The notes under the pieces were generated by a model that worked only from the letters and a program-made list of their open reading frames with translations, did no database searches and was not told where the DNA came from. The position numbers and the translations under genes were made by a program. A stretch of 42,390 nt of DNA from Thermoflexales bacterium (GTDB lineage Bacteria > Chloroflexota > Anaerolineae > B4-G1 > DUEL01): contig JACIWQ010000015.1 in NCBI GenBank assembly GCA_014360895.1, forward strand, positions 1 to 42,390, written 5' to 3'. Positions 35,264 through 42,390 of the stretch are shown here, piece after piece; positions within the stretch are counted from its first letter, which is position 1; every line of letters starts with the position of its first letter.

Positions 35264-35500
35264 TTAAAGCCGATCTATCTCCTCCGGCTCTACGTCCGGC
35301 ACTTTTGCCAACACCTGCTCAAATCGTGCGCGATCCCCCCGTCGGGCTCGCTCCTCCAGCCAGTCCGCCGTCATTAACGCGGAGACTTTCTCGGCCAGCG
35401 CCAACGCAATAAACTGATTCATAGAGACCCGATCCCTCTTTGCCAGTATTTTCACAGCCCGATGTAAGGATTCTGGTAGCCGCAAACTAATCGTGCTCAT
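35264..35500 (-). CDS. RHH (CopG/HicB-like) antitoxin
   Basis: The 78-residue protein has an N-terminal ribbon-helix-helix STISLRLPESLHRAVKILAKRDRVSMNQFIALALAEKV, the DNA-binding fold of CopG-type antitoxins. The tail WLEERARRGDRARFEQVLAKVPDVEPEEIDRL probably wraps the toxin. ATG 35500 overlaps the toxin stop as ATGA and has a strong GGGGAGGTCGT site. The toxin-first gene order is the reverse of most modules. It probably represses the upstream promoter at 35933-35960. Confidence 0.85.
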   Translation of the reverse strand: MSTISLRLPESLHRAVKILAKRDRVSMNQFIALALAEKVSALMTADWLEERARRGDRARFEQVLAKVPDVEPEEIDRL

Positions 35501-35925
35501 ACGACCTCCCCAATCTCTCTCAGAAATTCCTTTGGCGTCACCACCCGTATTCCGAATTGTTCTGCCCCCTCAAAGTCTCGGATATTGTGCGTGACGATAT
35601 ACTCGCAGTTCGCCGTCACAGCCAGTTCCAATACCATTTCATCCTTTGGATCCCTTAGAACGGGCCGCCACAAATAATGCAATTTCCAGCGGCGCGCAAC
35701 CGCACAGATGTAATCCAGAACAGCTTCTATATCCTCCTCGGTGAGCGGCACTATCCCCAATAACCGTTTCGCCGCTGCTTCGTATTCCAGTAACAAGGGC
35801 ACAGAAATACTAACTTCAAATCGCTCATCCCCAAGGAGCGAAAGCAGTCGGTGGGACGCACCACGCCGGGAACGCAGCGCCGCTACCAATACACTGGTGT
35901 CCAGGACAATGCGCTTCCGCTCCAT
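35497..35925 (-). CDS. PIN-domain toxin (COG1569-like)
   Basis: The 142-residue putative RNase has a PIN fold. RIVLDTSVLVAALRSRRGAS holds the first catalytic Asp, LLLEYEAAAKRLL the conserved Glu, and WRPVLRDPKDEMVLELAVTANCEYIVTHNIRDF the DPKD and later Asp residues. All acidic positions appear present, so it may be active. ATG 35925 lies about where the promoter predicts the transcript to start, and no Shine-Dalgarno sequence is present, so the mRNA may be leaderless. It follows nuoN after 68 bp on the same strand. Confidence 0.85.
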   Translation of the reverse strand: MERKRIVLDTSVLVAALRSRRGASHRLLSLLGDERFEVSISVPLLLEYEAAAKRLLGIVPLTEEDIEAVLDYICAVARRWKLHYLWRPVLRDPKDEMVLELAVTANCEYIVTHNIRDFEGAEQFGIRVVTPKEFLREIGEVV

Positions 35926-35960
35926 TTTTGGTATTGTATACGATACCAAAAACTTGTCAA
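35926..35960 (-). promoter_or_regulatory. PIN/RHH promoter and palindromic operator
   Basis: On the minus strand, a consensus TTGACA (35955-35960), a 16-bp spacer and TACAAT (35933-35938). A 26-bp near-palindrome (35926-35951) with TTTTGGTAT / ATACCAAAA arms covers the -10 box and ends next to the start codon. This is a likely binding site for the RHH antitoxin. Confidence 0.7.
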
Positions 35961-35993
35961 CCCTGACTCACCTCTCACTATACGCCCCACGCT

Positions 35994-37433
35994 TCAGAAC
36001 CACCCTGCGCTCGCCTGCCACACCCACTGGTACACCGGATAGGCCAGGATGCCCAGCAGGACAATCGCCGCCATCGTGATGCCCAGCACCCATTTGGACG
36101 GCGTCGGCACTTCCAGCGGCTCGTGCTCCTGCTCGGAGCGGCGCTCAAAGACCACCTTCACCACGTTCAGGTAGTAGTACAGGCCGATGATGACGTTGAT
36201 CACGCCCACCACCGTCAGCGCGATGAGGCCGCTCTGGATCGCCCCGGCGAAGATGAGCAACTTCCCCACAAACCCGCCGAAGGGCGGCACGCCCCCCAGC
36301 GAGAAGAGCGCCAGCATCATGCTCCACCCCAAAAACGACGACCGCCGGGCCAGACCGGAGAGGCTCTCTATGTCCTCGCTCCCGGTCAGGTTGGAGACCA
36401 GGACCACCACGGCGAACGCGGCGACGTTCATCACCGTGTAGACGATGAGGTAGAAGGCCGCCGACGCCACCCCCATCTGCGAGGCCGCCGCCACGCCGAT
36501 GAGGACGTACCCGGCCTGGGCGATGCTGGAGTAGGCCAGCAGCCGCTTGATGTTCTTCTGCCAGACCGCGAAGGTGTTGCCCAGCGTCATCGTCACCATA
36601 GAGATGGCGACGAGCAACACCACCCACGTCGTCTCCAGCGCGGGGAAGAGGAACCGCAGCGCCCGCAGGAGCACCGCGAATCCCGCCGCCTTGGAGCCCA
36701 CGGACAAAAATGCAGTAATCGGCGTCGGCGCGCCCTGGTAGACGTCGGGCGCCCAGAAGTGCATGGGCACCATCGCCACCTTGAACCCGAAGCCTACCAG
36801 CACCATCAGGAAGGCCAACACCGCCAGCGGGAAGGGAATGTACCGCAATGCCTGAGCCAACTGACTGTACCCCGTCCCGCCCGCGAAGGCGTAGAGCCAG
36901 GAGAAGCCGTAGAGCATCACCGCCGAACTGAAGGCCCCGAACAGGAAGTACTTCAGCCCCGCCTCCGCCGACTGCGGCGTCTCCCGCATATAGCCGACCA
37001 GGACGTACGCGCTGATGCCGGTCAACTCCATCGCCACGTACAGCATCACCAGATTTTCCGCAACCGCCATCAGCGACATTCCCAACAGCGAGAAGAGAAG
37101 CAGGCCGTAGTACGGGCCGTCCTGCCGCAGCGGACGGAAGTCCATAGACATCAGTGCCACCAGGATACCACCCAGCAGGAAGATGACCCGGAAGACCCCG
37201 GCGACGCCGTCTATCCGCACCGCGCCGCCGAAGGCCGGACCCTGTGGCATCGGCACCAGCAATGTCACCAGCAGGATGACAACCAGCCCCCCCGCCGTCC
37301 ACAGCCCCAGCGTCCGCTTCCGCTCCGCCGGGAGCGCGAGGTCTACCCCCAGCACCACCACCGCCAGGGCGAGCAGGAGCAGTTCCGGAAGGATGGAGAG
37401 AAGCCAGGTCGGGTTGAAGGGTGTGACGCCCAT
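35994..37433 (-). CDS. nuoN: NADH-quinone oxidoreductase subunit N
   Basis: The 479-residue antiporter-like membrane subunit of complex I has about fourteen helices. YVAMELTGISAYVLVGYMRE carries the conserved Glu of the proton channel, and KYFLFGAFSSAVMLYGFSWLYAFAG the lysine helix. MHFWAPDVYQGAPTPITAFLSVGSKAAGFAVLLR, NTFAVWQKNIKRLLAYSSIAQAGY and a discontinuous helix near GGVPPFGGFVGKLLIF are typical. ATG 37433 directly follows the TAA of nuoM, with GGGAGGTGC upstream. It is the usual last gene of the nuo operon. Confidence 0.96.
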   Translation of the reverse strand: MGVTPFNPTWLLSILPELLLLALAVVVLGVDLALPAERKRTLGLWTAGGLVVILLVTLLVPMPQGPAFGGAVRIDGVAGVFRVIFLLGGILVALMSMDFRPLRQDGPYYGLLLFSLLGMSLMAVAENLVMLYVAMELTGISAYVLVGYMRETPQSAEAGLKYFLFGAFSSAVMLYGFSWLYAFAGGTGYSQLAQALRYIPFPLAVLAFLMVLVGFGFKVAMVPMHFWAPDVYQGAPTPITAFLSVGSKAAGFAVLLRALRFLFPALETTWVVLLVAISMVTMTLGNTFAVWQKNIKRLLAYSSIAQAGYVLIGVAAASQMGVASAAFYLIVYTVMNVAAFAVVVLVSNLTGSEDIESLSGLARRSSFLGWSMMLALFSLGGVPPFGGFVGKLLIFAGAIQSGLIALTVVGVINVIIGLYYYLNVVKVVFERRSEQEHEPLEVPTPSKWVLGITMAAIVLLGILAYPVYQWVWQASAGWF

Positions 37434-38921
37434 TTATGCACCTCCCAGGACGGCCAGGACGGATTGGACGCCGGACTGCACCACCGGCAGGACCAGAAGC
37501 GGGTAGACGCCGCCCACAATCAGCGGCAAGCTCATCAGCGCCAGCGCGACCTTATCCAGCGGACCGATGGGCGGGATGTCGGCGAACTTCGGCTTCAGTT
37601 CGCCCATAAAGACGTACTGGAACGCCCGCAGCATATAGGCCGCCGTCCCGATAATCCCCAGCGCCGAGATGATGGCGACGATGGGGTACCAGGGCGCCAG
37701 GCTGGCCGCCTTCCACAGCCCCAGGAAGACCTGCACCTCGGCGACAAAGCCCAGGAAGCCGGGCATCCCCATAGAGGCGAACCCGGCGATGGCGAAGCCC
37801 AGGGCCGCGGGCGAGAGCCTCCGGATCATGCCGCCCAGTTCCTTGATCTCCCGGATGTGGGTCCGGTCGTAGACCATCCCCACGATGGCAAAGGACATCG
37901 CGGCGATGATGCCGTGGGCGAACATCATGGTGACCGCGCCGCTCCAGCCCAGTTCGTTCATCGCGGCGAAGCCCATCAACACGACCCCCAGGTGGGCGAC
38001 GCTGGCGAACCCGATGATGTACTTGAAGTCGGTGTGGACCAGGGCGATGAACGAGGCGTAGACGACGTTCATCACCATCAGGAAGACCAGGTAGGGCATC
38101 CAGAACTTCGCCCCTTCCGGCAGCAGCAGCACCGCGACCCGGAAGGCGGTGAAGGCCCCGACGTTCTTCAGCACCCCCGCGTGGAGCATAGAGACGGCGG
38201 TGGGCGCCGCGGCGTATCCGTCGGGGGACCAGGAGTAGAAGGGCCAGAGACTTGCCAGGACCCCGAAGCCCACGAAAATGGGCAGGAACCAGGTCCGCTG
38301 GAACTCCGGCGAGAACTTCACCCCGCCCAGCGCGACCATGTCAAAGGTCCGCAGGCCGGAAGTGAAGTAGATGGCCAGGATGCCGACCAGGGCGACGAGG
38401 CTTCCCAGGAGCAGGTAGAGGGTCAGTTTCATCGCCCCGTACTCCCGCAGCGGCTTCCAGCCCCAGTTGACGATGAGCAGGTAGATCGGGAAGAGGACCA
38501 GTTCGTAGAAAAGGACAAGCAGGAAGAGGTCCAGGAGCGTGAACGCGCCGAAGACCCCCACGCCCATCAGCAGGAGGAGTGCGAAGAACTCCCGGGGCCG
38601 CTCCTCTATGTGCCAGGAGATGAGGACGGCGCAGAAGAGGAGCAGCGCGTTCAGCAGGACCAGCATCACCCCTATCCCGTTGACGCCCACGTAGTAGGAG
38701 GAGCCGATGACGGGAAGCCAGGGCACCTGCTCCACGAACTGGTAGCCGCCGAGGGTCCGGTCGTAGGCCAGAAAGACCCAGACGGCCATAAAGAGGGAGA
38801 TGAAGGCGCCGGTTGCGGCCAGCACCTTCGGCTCCGTCTGCCGGTCTTTGGGCAGAAGCAGAATCAGGACCGCAGCAACCGCTGGTGCGAAGATGATGAC
38901 GCTGAGGAATGGGAAAGCCAT
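37434..38921 (-). CDS. nuoM: NADH-quinone oxidoreductase subunit M (second copy)
   Basis: The 495-residue proton-pumping antiporter subunit of complex I. FYELVLFPIYLLIVNWGWK carries the channel Glu, and LYLLLGSLVALVGILAIYF the helix preceding the Lys. The usual K-x-PFH-WLPDAHxEAPT motif is altered to FGVLASLWPFYSWSPDGYAAAPTAVSMLHAG, which lacks the first Lys and the His. ATG 38921 follows GAGGTGGCT; an in-frame GTG 38927 overlaps that site. Its start region overlaps the 3' end of the TumE-like toxin gene by 58 bp. Confidence 0.93.
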   Translation of the reverse strand: MAFPFLSVIIFAPAVAAVLILLLPKDRQTEPKVLAATGAFISLFMAVWVFLAYDRTLGGYQFVEQVPWLPVIGSSYYVGVNGIGVMLVLLNALLLFCAVLISWHIEERPREFFALLLLMGVGVFGAFTLLDLFLLVLFYELVLFPIYLLIVNWGWKPLREYGAMKLTLYLLLGSLVALVGILAIYFTSGLRTFDMVALGGVKFSPEFQRTWFLPIFVGFGVLASLWPFYSWSPDGYAAAPTAVSMLHAGVLKNVGAFTAFRVAVLLLPEGAKFWMPYLVFLMVMNVVYASFIALVHTDFKYIIGFASVAHLGVVLMGFAAMNELGWSGAVTMMFAHGIIAAMSFAIVGMVYDRTHIREIKELGGMIRRLSPAALGFAIAGFASMGMPGFLGFVAEVQVFLGLWKAASLAPWYPIVAIISALGIIGTAAYMLRAFQYVFMGELKPKFADIPPIGPLDKVALALMSLPLIVGGVYPLLVLPVVQSGVQSVLAVLGGA

Positions 38922-39352
38922 AGCCACCTCACCTGTTTTCCGGTTTCAGAAGGCTTCTGATCCTCCTGCTGGGCAAGTTCTTTTTCCAGAAAGCCCAGCA
39001 ACTGTACAATGCTCAACCTCTCTCCAGGGACTACTGTTTCTTCGTCCATATGGATATGGTACGGGAAGTTAGGTAACCCAGGATAATGCTTCACGTTGTC
39101 CCACCTTCTACGCATCCTTTGTGTTTTCCCTTCCATCCACTGGTACCGGTACCGTTCCGGCCGACATTCGTCGTCTTCCCGTACAAAATATTCCGCCACC
39201 TCCAGCAAGTCTCCATTTGTCAACACACATCGGATACGAATGTATCCTCTGTCTGACCATACTTTCTCCTCAACCACTGTGAAAGAGGCAACAGCTGAGC
39301 TTACCAGTAAATGGACTTTAATCTGCAACACATAATCGGCGGTTGTGGCCAT
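38864..39352 (-). CDS. TumE/DUF6516-like toxin
   Basis: The 162-residue protein resembles the DUF6516 (TumE) family: ADYVLQIKVHLLVSSAVASFTVVEEK, EVAEYFV, ERYRYQWMEGKTQRMRRRWDN and LPNFPYHIHM with conserved Trp, Asp and His. The family is annotated as the toxin of a type II-like system, with no firmly established target that I can state. The ATG 39352 is one base after the TAA of the antitoxin. The last 20 or so residues (Ser-rich, then HQRLLRS) run over the start of nuoM and look like an accidental extension created by insertion. Confidence 0.75.
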   Translation of the reverse strand: MATTADYVLQIKVHLLVSSAVASFTVVEEKVWSDRGYIRIRCVLTNGDLLEVAEYFVREDDECRPERYRYQWMEGKTQRMRRRWDNVKHYPGLPNFPYHIHMDEETVVPGERLSIVQLLGFLEKELAQQEDQKPSETGKQVRWLWLSHSSASSSSHQRLLRS

Positions 39353-39353
39353 C

Positions 39354-39668
39354 TTATCCGGCCTGCAAAACCTCTAGTTTTTTCAAGAGGGCCTGATACA
39401 TCTCGTAGAACACGCTCCATTCTACAAAATCCATATCGTCTCCCAATTCCCCCGCCTGGAAACGGCGATAAAACTCTGCAGAGTCCATCCCATACCGTGC
39501 TTCGTAGGCCGTCAACCGCTTTTCCAGATCCTCTTTCTCTGCCAGAGCCCGTTCAGCCTCCACAGCCAGTAACTTATCAATCGTGCGATCAAATACCTCG
39601 CTCCAAACACCCTGGCGGTAGAGGCGCTCTAAAACCTTTAACTTATCCAATGTCTGGACTACTCCCAT
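39354..39668 (-). CDS. TumA-like antitoxin partner of the DUF6516 protein
   Basis: The 104-residue helical, charged protein has two long predicted helices, with KVLERLYRQGVWSEVFDRTIDKLL and LEKRLTAYEARYGMDSAEFYRRFQAGELGDDMDFVEW. It resembles small proteins habitually encoded before DUF6516 genes. GAGGGGGACA precedes ATG 39668. It is spaced one base from the toxin. No DNA-binding domain is obvious. Confidence 0.72.
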   Translation of the reverse strand: MGVVQTLDKLKVLERLYRQGVWSEVFDRTIDKLLAVEAERALAEKEDLEKRLTAYEARYGMDSAEFYRRFQAGELGDDMDFVEWSVFYEMYQALLKKLEVLQAG

Positions 39669-39698
39669 TGTCCCCCTCACAAGGGCCGTACAACTGGC

Positions 39699-39760
39699 TC
39701 ATCCGCCTCTCTTCTCTACCTGCTCCTCGGGCACATCCAGCGCCCCCAACAGGTCGCCAC
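39699..39760 (-). pseudogene. UPF0175 antitoxin fragment (duplicate)
   Basis: A 44-bp stretch (39714-39757) is identical to 40675-40718 inside the intact UPF0175 gene and encodes DLLGALDVPEEQVE. The rest of the gene is missing and the GC-rich repeat element follows directly. It is probably a scar of rearrangement between toxin-antitoxin copies. Confidence 0.75.
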
Positions 39761-39783
39761 TTCCCGAATGCCCCTCTGGGGGT

Positions 39784-39975
39784 GTCATTGCGAGCCCCCG
39801 AAGGGGGCGAAAGGCCACGGCCCGAGAGGCTTCGCCTCGTAGGGCCACGGCCCGAGAGGCCTCGCCCCGTGGGGCCACGGCCCGAGGCGCAATCTTCGAA
39901 AACCAGCCGGGGAATGGCTTCGGCCACGCCGCGCCACGCGCCGAGGCGAGCGGCTCGCCGTGTGCCTCGGCGATC
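39784..39975. repeat. Second, truncated copy of the GC-rich repeat element
   Basis: The left end GTCATTGCGAG (39784-39794) and the next 20 bp match the element at 12981. The inner part shares CCCGAGAGGCCTCGCC-like modules and GCCACGCCGCGCCACGCGCC. No matching right end is visible before the DUF3368 gene. Together with the UPF0175 scar it fills the 311-bp gap 39669-39979. Confidence 0.7.
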
Positions 39976-39979
39976 ACCT

Positions 39980-40471
39980 CTACTGGATTCTCTCATCAGC
40001 CAGCATTTGAGCCGTTTGATACAGGTCCGCACTCATCCGAAATCCGGCATCCAGAAGACGCTCCAGTAAAGGCGTAATCGCTGGTATCAGATGACGTTTC
40101 TTCGCAAGTACCAAGACACCCAGGGTACCAGATTGATTCAGCCCTCGCGCTTCAGCGATTCTCCGCCCGCGAGCTTCATCAATCAGCAGCAAATCAGCCC
40201 CCAACTCTATCGCCAGAACAATGGCTTCGCTCTCCCCCGCATCCAGCCGTTCTCTCAGAAGACGAACGGCTATGCGGTCCTGAACCGCCACAATATGAAT
40301 CCACTCTGCAGTCTGGACCTCTGAAGCCCCCGGCCGTTCCTGACCTGAGGCAACCACTTCCTCCCATACCGCAGGTGGGATATACAACTCTCCGAAAAGC
40401 GCCTGTAGTATGTGGAAGTGGCTGATCTGCGCCAGGGCAATCAAAGGGCCGGAGTTCGCTACTACAATCAC
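39980..40471 (-). CDS. DUF3368 PIN-like toxin
   Basis: The 163-residue protein has IVVANSGPLIALAQISHFHILQALFGELYIPPAVWEEV and LDAGESEAIVLAIELGADLLLIDEARGRRIAEARGL, then GTLGVLVLAKKRHLIP, the pattern of DUF3368 PIN-like proteins. The acidic positions are Glu in AGESEAI and Asp-Glu in LLIDEARGR; the first Asp is replaced by Asn-Ser, as is common in this family. The start is GTG 40471, overlapping the UPF0175 stop as GTGA. It pairs with the upstream UPF0175 protein as a toxin-antitoxin system. Confidence 0.82.
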   Translation of the reverse strand: MIVVANSGPLIALAQISHFHILQALFGELYIPPAVWEEVVASGQERPGASEVQTAEWIHIVAVQDRIAVRLLRERLDAGESEAIVLAIELGADLLLIDEARGRRIAEARGLNQSGTLGVLVLAKKRHLIPAITPLLERLLDAGFRMSADLYQTAQMLADERIQ

Positions 40472-40752
40472 TTGCCCTGTGACTCCAACAACCGTTCCAG
40501 TGTCCGAACCTCAGCCGCCAATTCACCGGGAGTTTCGGAAAAATAGGAAAGGCCATGTCGAGCTAGTAACTGCACAAATTCCAGTTTGGAAATCCCCAGC
40601 AACTCCGCCGCCTTTCCCGACGAGATTCGGCCCTCGCGAAACAGTTGGATCGCGATCATCTCGCGCAGCCGCCTCTCTACCTGCTCCTCGGGCACATCCA
40701 GCGCCCCCAACAGGTCGCGAGGCAATTGTAGGTGAACATCCAGCACGCGCAT
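40468..40752 (-). CDS. UPF0175 antitoxin
   Basis: The 94-residue protein of the UPF0175 family has the core VERRLREMIAIQLFREGRISSGKAAELLGISKLEFVQLLARHGLSYF, a helix-turn-helix-like segment typical of the family. It is the usual partner of DUF3368 toxins and probably represses the pair. ATG 40752 follows GGGAGTGGGG. Only nine bases separate it from the nuoM stop at 40762, so it is probably read through from the complex I transcript. Confidence 0.82.
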   Translation of the reverse strand: MRVLDVHLQLPRDLLGALDVPEEQVERRLREMIAIQLFREGRISSGKAAELLGISKLEFVQLLARHGLSYFSETPGELAAEVRTLERLLESQGK

Positions 40753-40761
40753 CCCCACTCC

Positions 40762-42321
40762 CTACCCAATCAACCGCATCACCGCCGCATTGAACAGATT
40801 GATCAGCCACGACGGCCACACGCCGATGATGAACATCAGCGCCATCAGCGGCGCCAGCGCCACCACCTCGCGGGCGTTGATCTCCGGCATCTTCTCCCAG
40901 CGCGGGTTCAGCGGCCCCAGGAGCACTTTCTGAATCGTCCAGAGCAGGTAGGCCGCCACCAGCACCAGCCCGATGGTTGTAGCAGCGGTAATCGCCGGGA
41001 AGACCGCCCAGGCCCCCCGGAAGACCATGAACTCGCTGACGAAGCCGTTCAGCCCCGGCAGCCCCAGCGAGGCCAGGGTGCAGAAGAGCAGGATGCCGCC
41101 GTAGGCCGGCACCACCACTCCCAGCCCGCCGAAGTCCTTAAGGTTCCGGGTGTGCGCCCGCTCGTAGACCACCCCGACCAGGGCGAACATCGCCGCGGCG
41201 GTGATGCCGTGGTTGAACATCTGCAGGACCGCGCCGTTGGTCGCCAGCGCCGCGTCCAGCGCGTTCACCCCGCCACCCAGCGCCTTCGCGGCCACCGCGA
41301 CCCCCAGCACCACAAAGCCCATATGCCCCACGGAAGAGTAGGCCACCAGCCGCTTGAAGTCGTCCTGGGCCAGCGCAGAGAGGCCGCCGACCACCGCCGC
41401 CATCAGCCCCAGCAGCGCCAGCACCCACGCGTACTGCACCGACTGCTCCGGGAAGAGCGGGAGCACCAGCCGCAGGAAGCCGTAGGCCCCCAGTTTCAAC
41501 AGCACCCCGGCCAGAATCATAGAGCCGGCCGTCGGCGCCTCGGTGTGGGCATCGGGCAGCCAGGTGTGGAAGGGCCAGATGGGGACCTTGATGGCGAAGG
41601 CGACCGTGAAGGCCCAGAACCCGATGGCCTTCACCACCGAGATGGGCAGGCCGAAGAGGGAGCCGGTGAACGCGGGCCAGACCCTCTGCAACTCCACGAT
41701 GTCAAAGGTCTTCGCCGTCAGGCCGATGACCTGGATGGCCAGGAGAAGCCCCAGCGACCCTGCCATCGTATAGAGCAGGAACTTGAAGGCCGCGTAGGTT
41801 CGCGCCGGGATTTTATATCCGCGCCACAGTTCCCGTTCCCCGTGCTCGCTCCCCCACCGGTTGATGAGGAAGAACATCGGGATGAGCCCGATCTCCCAGA
41901 ACAGGAAGAAGATGAGGAGGTCCAGCGCCACGAAGACCCCCAGCATCCCCGTCTCCAGGAACAGGAAGAGGGCGAAGTAGGAGCGGACCTCCTCGCGGAT
42001 GCTGAAGGAGACCAGGAGCGCCAGCGGCGTGAGGAAGGTGGTGAGGAGCACCATCACCAGGCCGACGCCGTCAATCCCCACATGGTACGACGCCCCGATC
42101 TGCGGGAACCACTCCAGCCGCTCCTCAAACTGGAAGCCCGGCGCGTCCGGCTGGAAGTTGACCCACACGATGACCGAGAGGACCAGCGGGATCAGGCTGA
42201 TGATGAGCGAGACCCACTTGATGAGCCGGTCCTGCTCCCTGGGCAGGAGCATCACCAGTCCGGCCCCGACCAGAGGGATAAAGAGAATCAGGCTGAGCAG
42301 ATGTTGCCAGAAGAACTCCAC
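40762..42321 (-). CDS. nuoM: NADH-quinone oxidoreductase subunit M (first copy)
   Basis: The 519-residue canonical NuoM has the channel Glu in FFLFWEIGLIPMFFLINRWG and the Lys and His helices in AFAIKVPIWPFHTWLPDAHTEAPTAGSMILAGVLLKLGAYG. DDFKRLVAYSSVGHMGFV and FNHGITAAAMFALVG are also typical. The start chosen is GTG 42321, because GGAGGT ends six bases upstream; the in-frame TTG 42327 abuts that site. It is complete at the N-terminus, and the upstream gene (probably nuoL) lies outside. It is more conventional than the second copy. Confidence 0.95.
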   Translation of the reverse strand: MEFFWQHLLSLILFIPLVGAGLVMLLPREQDRLIKWVSLIISLIPLVLSVIVWVNFQPDAPGFQFEERLEWFPQIGASYHVGIDGVGLVMVLLTTFLTPLALLVSFSIREEVRSYFALFLFLETGMLGVFVALDLLIFFLFWEIGLIPMFFLINRWGSEHGERELWRGYKIPARTYAAFKFLLYTMAGSLGLLLAIQVIGLTAKTFDIVELQRVWPAFTGSLFGLPISVVKAIGFWAFTVAFAIKVPIWPFHTWLPDAHTEAPTAGSMILAGVLLKLGAYGFLRLVLPLFPEQSVQYAWVLALLGLMAAVVGGLSALAQDDFKRLVAYSSVGHMGFVVLGVAVAAKALGGGVNALDAALATNGAVLQMFNHGITAAAMFALVGVVYERAHTRNLKDFGGLGVVVPAYGGILLFCTLASLGLPGLNGFVSEFMVFRGAWAVFPAITAATTIGLVLVAAYLLWTIQKVLLGPLNPRWEKMPEINAREVVALAPLMALMFIIGVWPSWLINLFNAAVMRLIG

Positions 42322-42390
42322 GGTCAAACCTCCGTAGATATGTTGGAAGATGCGGCTATGGCTCTACCAAAAATCCCGCCTGCACAAAAT

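Noticed and set aside
36123-38960. 945-codon plus-strand frame opposite nuoM and nuoN
   Set aside because: His/Gln/Glu-rich shadow with no ribosome site or motif.

Overview
The window looks like a chromosomal segment of a GC-rich, probably thermophilic or anaerobic member of the Chloroflexota (Anaerolineae-like). This is inferred from gene content: duplicated nuoM, a split F1Fo ATP synthase, a secG/solute-binding-protein pair, a response regulator fused to a Roadblock domain, and a secreted protein ending in an FLPLVLK-type tail. No rRNA or tRNA gene was seen, so the placement rests on protein resemblance alone.

Left part (1-10,000, minus strand): a secreted double 5'-nucleotidase, a transposase remnant, a GPH-type sugar symporter, a TPR lipoprotein, a saccharopine-dehydrogenase-like enzyme and a YfcC-type carboxylate/amino-acid carrier. 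Divergent from these (10,000-13,940, plus strand) are secG, a peptide-type solute-binding protein, a response regulator/Roadblock protein, a 330-bp inverted-terminus repeat element and an FMN reductase.

Middle part (13,985-21,020, minus strand): a three-gene nitrogen operon of nadE, an FMN glutamate-synthase subunit with two barrels, and a class-II amidotransferase fused to a GXGXG domain. It is preceded by what looks like a transcription attenuator: a promoter, a 27-codon leader peptide with four consecutive Asn codons, alternative pairing segments, and an intrinsic terminator 17 bp before the nadE start codon. This is the most interesting regulatory signal in the window. polA and a P1-family peptidase follow on the plus strand.

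Right part (25,140-42,321): the F1 genes atpA-atpG-atpD-atpC and an mreB-like gene run on the plus strand. A Flp-type pilin gene separates them from a convergent minus-strand run that carries complex I genes (nuoM, nuoM, nuoN) and then Fo genes (atpI-like, atpB, atpE, and a b-delta fusion). The gaps between these energy genes are filled with toxin-antitoxin modules: UPF0175/DUF3368, TumA/TumE, PIN/RHH and HEPN/MNT in the nuo-Fo run, plus a decayed Phd/PIN module between atpG and atpD and an antitoxin fragment in the atpA leader. The intact modules are packed with 1-10 bp gaps or overlaps, so some may be co-transcribed with respiratory genes.

Short intergenic arrays with a 7-bp period, 10-bp-period arrays and palindromes occur in many of the remaining gaps.
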